Source: Proteles cristata cristata (taxonomy: Eukaryota; Chordata; Mammalia; Carnivora; Hyaenidae). Taken from it: a stretch of DNA of 64,000 nucleotides. The position numbers and the translations under genes are program-made. The notes beneath the pieces are model-generated. The model did no database searches. It was not told where the DNA came from and saw nothing but the letters and a program-made list of their open reading frames with translations. Below are positions 35,869-47,524 of the stretch, in pieces. Where the stretch lies: assembly GCA_017311185.1 (NCBI GenBank), contig JAESUZ010005464.1:235001-299000 (forward strand). Direction: 5' to 3'. Every line of letters starts with the position of its first letter. Within the stretch, counting starts at the first letter, position 1.

Positions 35869-36056
35869 ATGACAACCAGCCGCTGCAGTCACCTGCCCGA
35901 AGTGCTGCCAGACTGCACCAGCTCAGCTGCGCCCGTGGTGAAGACCGTGGAGGATTGTGGCAGCCTCGTGAATGGGCAGCCGCAGTATGTCATGCAAGTT
36001 TCGGCCAAGGACGGGCAGCTGCTGTCAACAGTGGTGCGGACCCTTGCCACCCAGAG
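35869..36056 (+). CDS. MARCHF3: MARCHF3 coding exon 1 of 2 seen: N-terminal residues 1-62
   Basis: MARCHF3 is a membrane-associated RING-CH E3 ubiquitin ligase of endosomal membranes that ubiquitinates membrane proteins. This exon encodes the cytosolic N-terminal tail, from [16 protein letters not shown] to VVRTLATQ. I know this stretch as the start of mammalian MARCHF3. The start is the ATG at 35869, in a good context (ACCATGA). The next in-frame stop upstream is not needed, because the family begins here. The exon holds 62 codons plus two bases (AG) and ends at a GT donor at 36057-36058 (AG|GTAGTA). Those two bases join the C at 40725 to make Ser63. The tail has no signal peptide or membrane segment, as expected for the family. 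The same bases are open in a second frame from an upstream AUG. Confidence is high because exon phase, length and downstream exon all agree. Confidence 0.95.
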
Positions 36057-37807
36057 GTAGTACCGCTATTAAATAAATGAATCTGTAATTGAGCCAGAGG
36101 ACTCTCTGTCAGATGGAAGATGCTAAAGGGAATGTAATCAGTGCTCAGGTCTTGGTGTCAGGTGAGAGGAGGCACTGGGGGAAGAAAAAAAAAACTATAC
36201 AAGTTCACTGATCAGCGTTTCTATAGCAATGGGGGTGAAAAGCTAAAATCCACATTGCTGAGTTTTCCACTTAAAACATTTGCCGAAAGCCAGGCAGGGA
36301 AGGACCCCACAGGTTGGCTTTCTTTACTTGTGTTATTTGGACAGTACTATCGGAATTATACTCTCTGTCGCCAGGTGCTAACAAAGGTAGCCCTTTGTTA
36401 AAACGGAGGGAAGGAGGCACCTGATTTCGGGTGACAACGCCAAAGTGATTAGACTTGTAGGCAAAACTTTTGAAGTGACCTTCCTACTGCTTGTGCTAAT
36501 CAGTACCGCCTGGTGGGAGCACTATCCGGGGCTGCCTCCTGGGTGAGTCACTTCTCTGGCATGTCCCCACTCGGGGGTGGGGGGGCTCTTCTGTTGCCCC
36601 CTCCTTTGTGCCCCATGGGCCCCCACCCCTGATCCTTCACAACATACGCTGCCTGCCCCCACAGCTTGTCTCCCTTGGGTGATGAACCAAAGCAAGTCCG
36701 CAGGCTCTGAGCAGCCCCAAGACGCCTTATCCAGGCCGGCAGTTGGTCCCTGGAACTCTCCCCTTGTCCACCGGCATATTGAGAGCCACGGGCTGCCCGG
36801 CCAATACGTGCTCCTTGCCTTCTCCAGCTTTCTTTCAGGATAGTTACGTGCAACTAGGATCTAGTAATGTCAAATGCCTGCCATCACTAGACTGCCCTCA
36901 GATGCCAGGACCTCTACTCCTGACCCTGGAACTTTGGGCCAGTAACTCACACGTTGACTGTGTATCTTGGTCTGAGATACAGGCCCACATGCACCTGCAG
37001 CAGGACCATGGTTAGTACCATGGCCTTTTCCACTGCCCCAGCCTGGACATGGTAGCTGCCAGACATGGACTCACGTACTCGTGCATCTTGTAAACATTCC
37101 CCCCGCGCCATCTTCTGCCAATCTGTGCAGCTATCACAAAGGGATAAAGCAGAAAAAAGTCAATATGTATTTTCCCATCTCTCGGAAAGCCTCTAACAAT
37201 TGGGTTAGGACTCAGAATATGACAAGGCGATGAGCACCATTGCTCACCTGTGAACTGAGGCAGATGACTGGGTGTACCTGTCACCTGGCAGCCTTCAGAC
37301 ACCTTGTTTAATCAGCAGAACAGGCTTCACTTAGACCCATGAGCCAGTTGTATGCATATGTGTGTGTGCGCGTGCACGCGCGGATCAGACGTTTTCATAT
37401 ATTCTCCTGCATCATGCTCACGTAAACCAGATGGGTTTAGGCTTTCACATGCATGTGGCTCAGTGGGAATGAAGGAGGCTGGGACTAGTCAGAGACAAAA
37501 GTCAACTCAACTCCTTAAACTTTCTTCTCACGGCCCTGAGCATGAGTGCATCCCACTTCTACACAAGTGGGAAGATCATTTTCCTCTTTTAAGCCTTCAC
37601 TCGTTCCCAGGATCATCCCAAAAAGGCCTTTGGGAAACAGCAGCTGCTTCCATGGCCATATCCATTTGGATCAAAGATGGTGTCAAAGAGAGGGATGCAT
37701 CTAGGTCAAGTGAGGGCCGGTGTAGAGGCTGGTCCTCACAGTGATAACATAGTTTAAAACCTAATGCCCAGTAAAGAACAATATAAGAAGCAATATAAGA
37801 TGTGGAT

Positions 37808-39243
37808 CAGACCAGACTTCAACCTCTACTACAAAGCTGTAATCACCAAAACAGTATGGTAATGACACAAAGACAGACACATAGACCAATAGAATAGAAT
37901 AGAGAACTCAGAATTGGACCCACAAATGTATGGCCAACTAATCTTTGACAAACCGGGAAAGAGTATCCAATGGAAAAAAGACAGTCTCTTTAACAGATGG
38001 TGCTGGGAGAATTGGACAGCAACATGCAGAAGAATGAAACTAGATCACTTTCTCACACCATACACAAAAATAAACTCAAAATGGATAAAGGACCTGAATG
38101 TGAGACAGGAAACCATCAAAACCCTAGACAAGAAAGCAGGAAACAACCTCTTTGACCTCCACCACAGCAACTTCTTACTTGACACATTCCCAAAGGCAAG
38201 GGAATCAAGAGCAAAAACGAACTATTGGGACCTCATCAAGATAAAAAGCTTCTGCCTGGCAAAGGAAACAATCAGTGAAACTAATAGGCAACTGACAGAA
38301 TGGGAAAAGATAGTTGCAAATGACATATCAGATAAAAGGCTAGTATCCAAAATCTATAAGGAACTCACCAAACTCCACACCCAAAAAACAAATAATCCAG
38401 TGAAGAAATGGGCAGAAGACATGAACAGACACTTCTCCAAAGAGGACATCCAGATGGCCAACAGACACATGAAACGATTCTCAGCGTCCCTCATCATGAG
38501 GGAAATACAAATCAAAACCACACTGAGATACCACCTCACACCGGTCAGAGTGGCTAAAATGGGCAAATCAGGAGACTCTAGATGCTGGTAAGGATGTAGA
38601 GAAATGGGCACCCTCCTACACCGTTGGTGGGAATGTAAACTGGTGCAGCCCTTCTGGAAAACAGTGTGGAGAGTCCTCAAAAAATTAACAATAGAACTCC
38701 CCTATGACCCAGCAATAGCACTGCTAGGAATTTACCTAAGGGATACAGGAGCACTGATGCATAGGAGCACATGTACCCCAATGTTCATAGCAGCGCTCTC
38801 AACAATAGCCAAAATATGGAAGGAGCCTAAGTGTTCATCAACAGACGAATGGATCAAGAAAATGTGGTTTATCTATAGAATGGAATACTACATGGCAATG
38901 AGAAAGAATGTAATCTGGCCATGTATAGCAACGTGGATAGAACTTGAGGGTGTTATGCTGAGCTAAATAAGTCAGGCAGAGAAAGACAGATACCATATGT
39001 TTTCACTTATAGGTGGATTAGGAGAAACTGAATGGAGGACCATGGGGGAGGAGAAGGGGAAAAATAGTAGGGGAGAGGGAGGGAGGCAAACCATGAGAGA
39101 CTCTTGAATGCTGAAAACAAACTGAGGGCTGATGGGGTGGGAGAGAGCGGGAGGGGGGAGATGGGCATGGAGGAGGGCACTTGGGATGAGCACTGGGTGT
39201 TATATGGAAACCAACTTGACAATAAACTATGAAAGAAAAAAAG
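37808..39243 (+). mobile_element. L1 LINE, 5'-truncated: ORF2 C-terminus and 3' UTR, nearly intact frame
   Basis: Encodes the C-terminal region of L1 ORF2p after the reverse-transcriptase domain. The 37914-38591 frame includes DNWD-like and [18 protein letters not shown] motifs and ends at [10 protein letters not shown]. The frame then continues after a TAA (38589-38591) without a shift, through [15 protein letters not shown] and [14 protein letters not shown], to a second TAA at 38964-38966. There the usual codon is GAA (AGCGAAATAAG in the second copy at 39.5 kb). There is also one stop in the short upstream part. The 3' UTR (GGGGGAGGAGAAGGGG, ATGAGCACTGGGTGTTATA) and a short A-rich end follow. 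It is inactive through truncation, but it is much younger than the L1 at 7.3 kb. Confidence 0.93.
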
Positions 39244-39249
39244 ATATTG

Positions 39250-39400
39250 ATCAGAAAGGAATGGTGCCCTCACAAAGACACGGCGTGCATTGGGAGGTGA
39301 GACCATGTTAGTTTGAGCCCTCCATTGGCCGCTAACTTCCCTGATGAGAGCCACGTCACTGGACTTTTCCCAGCCTGAGTTTTTCTGTGAGGAGAAATAG
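39250..39400 (+). mobile_element. MIR SINE remnant
   Basis: GTTTGAGCCCTCCATTGGCC, CCACGTCACTGGACTTTTCC and CCTGAGTTTTTCTGTGAGG resemble the sense MIR order. It is interrupted by an L1 insertion at its 3' side. Confidence 0.5.
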
Positions 39401-39404
39401 TTAT

Positions 39405-39798
39405 CATTGTGGTTTATCTATATGATGGAATACTACATGGCAATGAGAAAGAATGAAATCTGGCCATGTGTAGCAACATGGATGGACCTTGAGGGTGTTA
39501 TGCTGAGCGAAATAAGTCAGGCAGAGAAGGACAAATATCATATGTTTGCACGTATAGGAGGATTAGGAGGAACTTAACTGAGGAACAAGGGGGAGAAGAA
39601 GGGGAGAAATAGTGGGGGAGAGGAAGGGAGGCAAACCATGAGAGACTCTTGAATGCTGAGAACAAACTGAGGACTGATGGGTGTGGGGAGGAGAGGGGTG
39701 ATGGGCATGGAGGAGGGCACTTGTGGGGATGAGCACTGGCTGTTATATGGAAACCAACTTAACAATAAACTACTTGTAAAAAAAAAAAGAAAAGAAAA
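39405..39798 (+). mobile_element. L1 3' end, severely 5'-truncated, with target-site duplication
   Basis: Starts inside the last part of ORF2 (GTGGTTTATCTATATGATGG), then 3' UTR and poly-A with G. The target-site duplication AGAAATAGTTAT is at 39393-39404 and 39799-39810. It closely resembles the 3' part of the L1 ending at 39243 and has the same orientation. Confidence 0.95.
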
Positions 39799-39810
39799 AG
39801 AAATAGTTAT

Positions 39811-40040
39811 TAATTATGCATGTACTACATGCTGATCCCTATTCTAAGCTTCTGATTCAAACTGTCAAGTCTCATCTTCACAGTCACGCAAGACAGAGGC
39901 AACATCCTTTGTGCCTGTTTTAGAGATGAGGAAAGGAATGTACAGAGAAATAACGTTACTTACACCAAATGAGCCAATATGGGCAGGCACCTGACCTGGG
40001 GTTAAGGCCCAGGCAGCTGGACTCCAGAGCCTGCCTCAGG
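39811..40040 (-). mobile_element. MIR SINE, antisense
   Basis: TACTACATGCTGATCCCTATTCTAAGC, TTTTAGAGATGAGGAAAGG and GTTACTTACACC...CCTGACCTGGGGTTAAGGCCC fit reversed MIR. Confidence 0.7.
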
Positions 40041-40711
40041 CACCACCACACCATGTGTCTTCACGAAACCCACATGGCTGGTTTTTCCAAGTTCATGGCA
40101 GACCTCAAGACTCAGGCCATCTCTGTAGGACACACTCATTACTTGCATTGAGCTTAGTGTCCTTAGCATCCTAGGAAAGCTCCAAGGATGGCCTGCCGCT
40201 CAGCTCGGGGCTCTGGCTCAGACCGCAGTTCTGCATAACAGCTTGAGAGCTGGCTGCCACTTAACTTCCCACCCCTCATTCTCCCAACCTTACGAAAGAA
40301 GAAATGCAAAGAACCCGTGAGTTTTTTAAAGTGACCGGGCTTGGTTCAAAAGATGCAGTTTGCCTAGAAACGACAGTCAATGCCTTTTCAAAACAATTGC
40401 TGTTTTTAATGGTGAGGAATAGTTTTTATTTTTCAATCGGGAGTCTGCCTGAACAACCTCCACGTCCAAGACAAAAATAACACACTGCTCGCTTTCACCC
40501 ACTTTTGGCCCCGGGCCATCCCCTACTTCTTTATACTGGCAAAGGGAGGTGCCCAAGGATCCCCTCGTGTACACAGAGCGTACCACATCTAGGGTTTGAA
40601 AGCAGGTGTCTGTCGGAGCAGCTGCCCCTGGGGAGGGTCTGAGGGACGCAGAGCCAGAGGCCCGTCCTCATGGTGATGGTCTCCAGCCTGGTGACCAGCA
40701 GCACCCCCCCT

Positions 40712-40724
40712 CCTTCTCTTGCAG
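40712..40724 (+). promoter_or_regulatory. MARCHF3: Splice acceptor of the RING-CH exon
   Basis: The C/T-rich tract CCCCCCCTCCTTCTCTTGCAG ends in AG at 40723-40724. The phase matches the upstream exon (AG + C makes Ser63). Confidence 0.93.
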
Positions 40725-40929
40725 CCCCTTCAATGACCGGCCGATGTGCAGAATCTGCCATGAGGGCAGCAGCCAAGAGGACTTGCTCTCTCCCTGCGAG
40801 TGCACAGGGACCTTGGGGACAATTCATCGGAGCTGCCTGGAGCACTGGCTGTCGTCCTCAAACACCAGCTACTGTGAACTCTGCCACTTCAAGTTTGCAG
40901 TCGAGCGCAAACCCAGGCCGTTAGTGGAG
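40725..40929 (+). CDS. MARCHF3: MARCHF3 coding exon 2 of 2 seen: RING-CH domain, residues 63-131
   Basis: Encodes the catalytic RING-CH finger that binds two zinc ions and recruits the E2 enzyme. The C4HC3 ligands are all present: Cys71, Cys74 (CRIC), Cys87, Cys89 (CEC), His97, Cys100, Cys113 and Cys116 (CELC). Trp104, in the usual E2-contact position, is also present. The exon is 205 bases, so with the 188 coding bases before it the frame closes exactly at codon 131 (PLVE). The GT donor is at 40930 (GAG|GTCAGT, phase 0). Family members continue with a tryptophan, two membrane spans and a cytosolic tail, about 120 more residues. I could not find those exons here. MARCHF2 is the closest relative, but [20 protein letters not shown] and the preceding exon fit MARCHF3. 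No sign of damage. Confidence 0.96.
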
Positions 40930-41334
40930 GTCAGTAATTGGGGCACGTCCTGAAAACTTAGCTCTAATGAGCAAATGATGTCTGCTTTTATGCCCAGATC
41001 ACAAACTCCACGCAGCTCAATGAAGCACAGCAGTAGCAATGTGTGAGGGTGTGTGTGCGTGTTCGTGCGCATGTGTGTGTGTGACACAGATAGAAACGGC
41101 TCACGAGCTCACTCTGGAGCCAACAGTAGAAAAGTGATCTCCCTGAAGTAGACAGGAGAGGGAAAATCAGGGTGAGGAGAAAGGGGAAGTGTGCAGAGTT
41201 GCTGTCCATATTCCCATGCCCGAGAAGTGAAATGATACTTTCGCTTTGCCCTACTTGAAGCAACAGATATGTGCGCATTCGGGATTGCAAATTCTGAGAG
41301 GTTTCTGTGATAAATATAGGTGCATGGTACAATC

Positions 41335-41480
41335 GATACAGACCCAGACTTCCTGGGTTTCAGTAGTTCCATGACCTTAGGTAAGTGACCTTACCTCTTG
41401 AAATTGCTATGAGGATTACGTGAATTAAGATTTCTAAAGCGCTTAGAAGAATACCAAGTACATATCCAAGTGTTTGAATA
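41335..41480 (+). mobile_element. MIR SINE
   Basis: CAGACTTCCTGGGTTTCAG, CCATGACCTTAGGTAAGTGACC, TGCTATGAGGATTACGTG and TAAAGCGCTTAGAAGAATACC follow the sense MIR order. Confidence 0.8.
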
Positions 41481-42549
41481 AAAAAAAAAATCTCTCTTAG
41501 GAAATTATACATAAGGGTTTTTTTTTTCCAGTTAATAACCTAGTATTGGAATCTCTTTTCTTAAAAGGTAGGCATTTCAACCCGGCCATTAAAATGGCAG
41601 GACACTCTTTCATATTTTAGGAGCCACACGTTTCAACTTTAGACCAACGGTCTGGTCTATGCATTAGCAAGGGGAAGTAGAAAATATCCCTAGACTATTT
41701 GGCCCTCTCTCCTCCCCTCAATGTCAACTAATCAGTTAAAAACTGGATGTTAGCAATGATAAATATTCTAATATATTGTGAGCCGGAGCTCATTGAGAGA
41801 GACCAAGACCAAGATTATGTGCCTATAATCCAGACCCGCTGATAACCCACTCTTTATTTCAGCAGCTGACCCAGCGAAACTTTGGCATTAAGCTAGAGAT
41901 AGAATCCAAGACGCCCTTTTCAGAGACTATTTAAAACAGTATGTTAGTGCCTCAGCACTTAAAGCTCTGGAGAACTCTATATGTACATGCTCTTGGGATT
42001 GACCTTGAAAATTTAATCAGGACCTGTAGCTGCGGCCTGTTTTAGCAATGACTTGCTTGCCAAATGGCATAAAATTTATTGGAATTGCCTCAATTCACCC
42101 TGTGTTTTAAGACTCTGGATCAAGCGACCTCTTAATTTAGCAGTCTTGGTGCTTGACATCCACTTTCAGAAATTCATATTTGTAGAGTGCTTGTCAGGAA
42201 TCTGGCCCCATGCCACATTCACTGGGATTTACATTTCAGAACTTCTCTGCAGAAGGTGCACGGGGAGGTACATAATTAAATAATAAACAAGGGAAGTGGA
42301 AGATTTCTCAAGCCCGAAGGCAAAATTTAAAAAAGAAGCCTACTTCTCCTTTCCAGAAACTTTCTGGAACCTCCCCAAGTTGATATCGCAGCTTCTCCAG
42401 GGAAGCCAACTTCCCAGAGTATAAAAAAACAAAAACAAAAAAAGCCAACACACACACCAGCAACTCTGTTTTAAAAGGTTGTGCATCCATTAGTCTTTAC
42501 TGGTCTCTCCCCAGTAAAGACGACTCTTCTTTTCACTTGGTAAAAATCC

Positions 42550-42550
<1 letters not shown>
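41481..42550. other. Intronic stretch, nothing recognised
   Basis: AT-rich unique sequence with poly-A and poly-T runs at 41480-41530. Confidence 0.45.
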
Positions 42551-42551
<1 letters not shown>

Positions 42552-42598
<47 letters not shown>

Positions 42599-42615
42599 CG
42601 TGCCACACACACACA
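42552..42615. repeat. (GT)n microsatellite followed by a CA run (hairpin-capable)
   Basis: A GT run at 42552-42594, then GCGTGCGTGC, then CACACACACACA at 42604-42615. The CA run can pair with the GT run. Confidence 0.95.
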
Positions 42616-45102
42616 AGAAAGGAGGATGTTTGTGCACATATGTGTGTATTTCACATGCACCTATCTTGGTTTCTCTCTGCTAAATTGCCTGTGTCAAATC
42701 ACCCAATGAATCCCTTCCATCTCAGTGACAGAAACATGTACCCACACACAAAGGTTCTTCAGAGTGGCCTGTGCTTGGCCACAGACTCTGGGATCTTAGG
42801 CAGCTGTCATTAAATGAGGAAACGGGGCAAATGACCTTGAGAATGTGTGAGGTGCTCTGTAAGATTTAGGGCCATGCCTACAAAAACTTCACCCAAACGG
42901 TCACCAGTGGTGAAGTTTTCATTGCACAAATGGCATGTGACATTTTTCAGAGTTAATGATTGAACAAGTTGAAAGTGAAAGGCAAACCTTCTCAAGCCAG
43001 GGGAGGCTGGCCGTTTGATCATCCCATGGCGAAATGAAATTGCTGTTTGACCACAAGCAATAAAAAGAAGTTCTCTTTGGTTTCTCAGCTGGAGGACAAA
43101 TGAGAACCAGGTGCAGGCATAGTTTTAAACAAATGACATTACTAATTGATTTTTCCTCTCTTACCAAAGGGCAGGCTTATCCACACTGAGCTTTGCTTAA
43201 TATTTTTATCTGGAGATAACCATGAATCTTTTTTTGGAAAGCCAGCAGAACCTGCCTATTTGGGTCAAGCATTCAGAGTACTGTTACTTTATTTCTCATT
43301 TGCACTCCTCCAGTTGCTTTCGTCATTACTTTACGGACCAGTTGGATCTGCCTTCTCATTAAGGCAAGACAATTCTATGACATTGAATTTCAAAATCAGT
43401 ATAATAATAGCAGCTTCTTGTTTGCTAGAGGAAGCGGTGACAGAAGTCATTTATAAATGTTATTGGTCAGTACCCAGGTGTTAGCATTGGTCAGAATCAC
43501 TGTCACACCTCAGCCTCTCACACTCTTCCGTAAACTCCCTCAGTCCTTCCTTCATGGTAAACCTCATCCTCCATATGACCACTGTTCAGAAGACACTACT
43601 CCATCCATTCCTTTCCAGCACTCTCCGTGGCCAGCAGTGAGTTCTTCATTTGTAACCGATCAGAAACCCAGGGTTTCTGTCTACAAGTTCCTACCCATCA
43701 TGGCCAAAGCAGTGGACTAGTTCTCATTAGCACCTCCAAAGTGGGTATCACGTCCCCACTTAGCCACTGACCATCTGTGTGGCATAGCTCAGTTTCTCAG
43801 ATCTGGGGGCTCTCCATTATATCCTTGATCTCTACAAATACATTCAAAAGCTACATCCCACACTTAAAAATGAGAACATTCTACCGTACATGATCTCTAC
43901 CTCAATAAGGTGATTCTGTGTGTGCCTGTCTCCTTACCTACCTACCTCCATGGCCAGACTAAATCATTTAGTCTCCTCAGGTAAAATCATTACCATTTTT
44001 ATATCCTTATTTTTTAATTTTTTGTTTGTTTATTTATTTATTTTGCTGCTAAGTAAGCCAGTATAACAAGAGCTAGTTTCGAACCAAGAGAACTACATTG
44101 TGATCATCTGGTTTATTTGGATGTGGGCAAATTCCCTCCAGTCCAGCTTATGTAAATCTTTTCAGGTCTGTGTCAATCAGCCAAAGCTTGAAAGGGAAGC
44201 ATTCAAACCATACGTAGCAAAAAGGAAGAGCAGATACAACACATTTCACACCTCCACAGCTAGTACTTCTGTCTTGTAAAGGCTACACATTTTTCATTGA
44301 TGATGGAAATTTTACCCAGTGGCAATTTGTCAGATAAATTATCCCTAAGAATAATGACCTGGTAGAACGCAGTAAATAGACATCCACTAACCATAAAAGG
44401 ATTCACTGAATGACCAGCCTGGGTGGTTTTATGGGCTCCTTCGTGCTCATTTTTAGTTTTCCTCATTTCTCTCTGTAACTTGAACTCTGATACCATTCTT
44501 TTATAACAAAGGGAAATATACAGAAACCCAATAAAAGTACCATCATGCTTTCCTAAAAATGTGTGCCTTGACTCCCGCCTACCGCTGTGATTGCGTATCT
44601 GATTGAGCCGTTTGCCAAAGAAACACATCTTATTACAGGCAAACAGCATGCTTTCAACATGAGTTTCCAGTGATGGGGAGTATCTGGCACTGGGCTTTTC
44701 TAAGACATGTATCAGTTAACACCCACGCTTGCCCAGGAGACTTATGAAGTAATAGACCAGCTCAGCAACGTCCTGATTAAAATGAAATAGCCAGGAAATG
44801 GTGCAAATCTGGGGGTGGGGGGGGGAGACTTCCTGGGATCTGATCTTCCTTTGATCAGGGAGACATGGTGATTTTTCACAGAGGGAGTGATTAGGTTTCC
44901 ATACTCCTAGTTCCTTTACACAGAGCCAGCTGATTGATAAGAACTGTATCAACAATTTAAAAGCTGTTCCCTGTGACTCAGAGAGTTAGCTACAATGAGA
45001 CTGATAATGTTTTCACACGTATCAGTTACTCAGAACAATGGGATGTAAAGCTAGGGAGAGGAGGCTTCAGGGGTTTTTATTTCCTCCCGAACTTTTTATT
45101 TA
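42616..45102. other. Intronic stretch, nothing recognised
   Basis: Frames of 87-129 codons (43146-43720, 44260-44649) have no domain and no support. No SINE is seen in these 2.5 kb. Confidence 0.45.
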
Positions 45103-45170
45103 ATATATAGATATAGATACAGATATAGATCTAGATATAGATGATATAGATATAGATATGGATAGATATT
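45103..45170. repeat. (GATATA)n-type imperfect hexanucleotide repeat
   Basis: Imperfect ATAGAT/GATATA units with scattered substitutions. Confidence 0.85.
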
Positions 45171-46323
45171 TTTTTAAGTCACTTGAGGAAAATGCTTCTG
45201 AAGTGTGCCCTGGATTCAGTGTAATCTCCAGCTACACAGCAGGAAGCAGAGTTTGCGGCTGTGGAGAAACCACTTTATACCTTGGCATTTGCTATTTACT
45301 AGATTTAAGATTTCCCTCAGACCCTCTTAATATGTATGTATCAGACTTAGGTGGTGACATTGCTGGGAGATTTTTAATACATCCATGTAAGTAAAAACAT
45401 GAGCTTTTAGTTTTAGAGCATTCATATTCATTGGCAAACTCTCGCAGCATCGGGGTAATTAGGAAATGACACCATGGGGGATATGAACGTATTCGAGAAG
45501 TTTCCCAGGTGAGCATACGACACCTCATCCATCCCATGAAGGAAGGAAGACCGTCTCCCCTCTAAACGCCAACTCATAAGCGCAGCCTAGTAAGGGAGGT
45601 GCATGATCACTACATGTGACAGGCAGTCAAGAAGCGTCTGCTCGTTAAAGAAATGCATGAACAGAACCTCCCCGCCCCACCCTTGCAAACTTTTTATCAG
45701 ACTTTTGGCCTGTGGTTGTAAATCAAAATAAGGGACACCATGTCTTTGTGGCTCAAGTCAGACACAGCTGAACAAGGTCTTACACAAGACACGCTAGGGA
45801 CTCAGCTTTGAGCCACACGGCACGCGAGAAAATTCTGACCAAGCCTGACTCTCACTCAGCCGTCGATCCTGAATCGGGACTTGAGGAAGGACAGGCGATT
45901 GCAGCCCTGTGCCAACGGTGACCAGGCGGCCAGCGAGGGGAGAACATGCACTTCAGGACTCAGCAGGACAGCGCTGGCCCAAGTTAGAGAAGGGTAGTTG
46001 TGAGTAGGGCAGATTGGCTGAATCGGAAAGAGTGAGGCCCGGCAAGCCTTTGTCAGGCTTTTAGGAATCCAAGCACTGTACAAACACTGCACCACAGTCC
46101 TGGGGAGAAAAGCCCATGTCGACCATCGGATAGATGAAGATATAGATTTACAATGGTTGCATTAGGTCAGAATCCCTCGGCGAGGAAAAAGTGAGACGGT
46201 CTCATGCGCTGCCCTCAGACTTCCCTCTCCTACTCTGTGTCCTGTCCCGGAGGGATAAAATGGATGACAGGGTCATATGCTGGCATCTATAAAGCGGGAG
46301 GGGAGGGTTTCGGTTGAAACCAC
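45171..46323. other. Intronic stretch, nothing recognised
   Basis: No gene or transposon signature seen. Confidence 0.45.
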
Positions 46324-46338
46324 AGAAGTTCCCACTTA

Positions 46339-46794
46339 TTTTTTTGTTTTTTTAAGTTTATTCATTTCGACTGGGTGGCTCAGTCGGTTAGGCATCCGAC
46401 TTCGGCTCAGGTCATGCTCTCATGGTCCATGAGTTCAAGCCCCACATCCAGCTCTGTGCTGGCAGCTCAGAGCCTGGAGCCTGCTTCAGATTCTGTGTCT
46501 CCTTCTCTCTCTGCCCCTCTCCCACTCACCCTCTGTCTCTCTGTCTCTCAAAATAAATAGATGTTAAAAGAAAATTAGAATGGAAACTGCTTTTAAAAAA
46601 AAAAGTTTATTCATTTTGAGAGAGACAGAGCGATCAGGGGAGAGGCAGAAAGAGAAGAGAGAGAATCCCAAGCAGGCTCCACACTGTCAACAGCCCAGCG
46701 CAATGCAGAGCTTGAACTCACCAACTGTGACATCATGACCTGAGCCAAAAGCAAGAGTCAGACACTGAATGGACTGAGCCACCCAGGCGCCCCA
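46339..46794 (-). mobile_element. CanSINE, antisense, itself split by a sense CanSINE
   Basis: The outer copy runs from TTTTTTTGTTTTTTTAAG (46339) to GCCACCCAGGCGCCCC (46793). The target-site duplication AGAAGTTCCCACTTA is intact at 46324-46338 and 46795-46809. The body resumes after the inner insertion at about 46603. Confidence 0.93.
46368..46602 (+). mobile_element. CanSINE inserted in the A/T tail of an antisense CanSINE
   Basis: Body from CGACTGGGTGGCTCAGTCGG to AAAATAAATAGATG plus an extra A-rich tail. AAGTTTATTCATTT is duplicated at 46354-46367 and 46603-46616. The first bases of the head (GGGGCGC) are missing. Confidence 0.9.
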
Positions 46795-46809
46795 AGAAGT
46801 TCCCACTTA

Positions 46810-47266
46810 CCACGCTCACACTCAGGATGACTGCCACCACCTGAGCTCAGGACGGGTGAGCACGGGTGCCCCCTGCTCTGTCCCGAAGCTTCCTGGGCCC
46901 CTCCTAACCCGAGGCAACTCTCTCAACCACTCCAGGTGAGGCTGAGGCCTCACAGAGCAGAGGAAGGACTTGTAGCATGAAACACAAAGAAGAGTCCGAC
47001 CCCAGAAAGGGGAGTGTGTTGAGGACCTGTGTATATGCTGCGGATCACAGAGCAGAGGCTCTCCCGCTGAGTGAAATCCATGCCAGCGACCTCACCAAGC
47101 AGGGTTTAACGTCCCGACTCTGTAACCCATGCTGGGCTGGCCACCCACCACCTGCAGGGAGACCCCGGACAAGTCATTGCTCGTCTTTATGCCTTAGTTT
47201 CCTCACCAGTCAAGAAAAGCAGAGCTCACAAACTGGCTCGCTCAGGTGTGCTCTGTGAGTCAATAC
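46810..47266. other. Intronic stretch with a possible MIR remnant
   Basis: 47150-47225 (GACCCCGGACAAGTCATTGC...CCTTAGTTTCCTCACCAG) resembles part of a sense MIR. Otherwise nothing. Confidence 0.45.
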
Positions 47267-47280
47267 TTTATTTTTTTAAG

Positions 47281-47481
47281 AACTTTTTGTGGGTTTATTT
47301 ATTGATTGATTTAAAGAGAGAGTGACAGAAACAGCATGCACAGGGGAGGGCAGAGAGGGAGAAGAGAGGGAATCCCAAGCACAGAGCCCAATGTGGGGCT
47401 TGAACACACAAAACCGCGGGATCATGGCCTGAGCCAAAACGGAGAGTAGGCCGCTTAACCAAAGGAGCTATCCAGGCGCCC
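47281..47481 (-). mobile_element. CanSINE, antisense, with extra C-rich 5' flank
   Basis: Ends in AGCTATCCAGGCGCCC. The presumed target-site duplication (TTATTTTTTTAA, about 47268 and 47510) leaves about 28 C-rich bases between the SINE head and the second copy. Confidence 0.85.
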
Positions 47482-47524
47482 TACTCCCCACCCCCCCCAC
47501 CCCCACCACCTTATTTTTTTAAAG

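Larger units (their letters stand above)
36057..40724 (+). other. MARCHF3: MARCHF3 intron, 4,668 bp, GT-AG
   Basis: Runs from donor GTAGTA to acceptor CTTCTCTTGCAG. It contains unique sequence (36057-37800), two sense-strand L1 3' fragments and two MIRs. Sense-strand L1 pieces this long can supply cryptic splice or polyadenylation signals, but none is shown to act. Confidence 0.9.

Noticed and set aside
35742..36080. 112-codon frame overlapping the MARCHF3 exon as an independent gene
   Set aside because: It is the alternative frame of the exon. Kept only as a possible upstream frame from 35826.
37914..38966. Long open frames on the plus strand that could be taken as a host gene
   Set aside because: Their peptides are the C-terminal part of L1 ORF2p and run into an L1 3' UTR.
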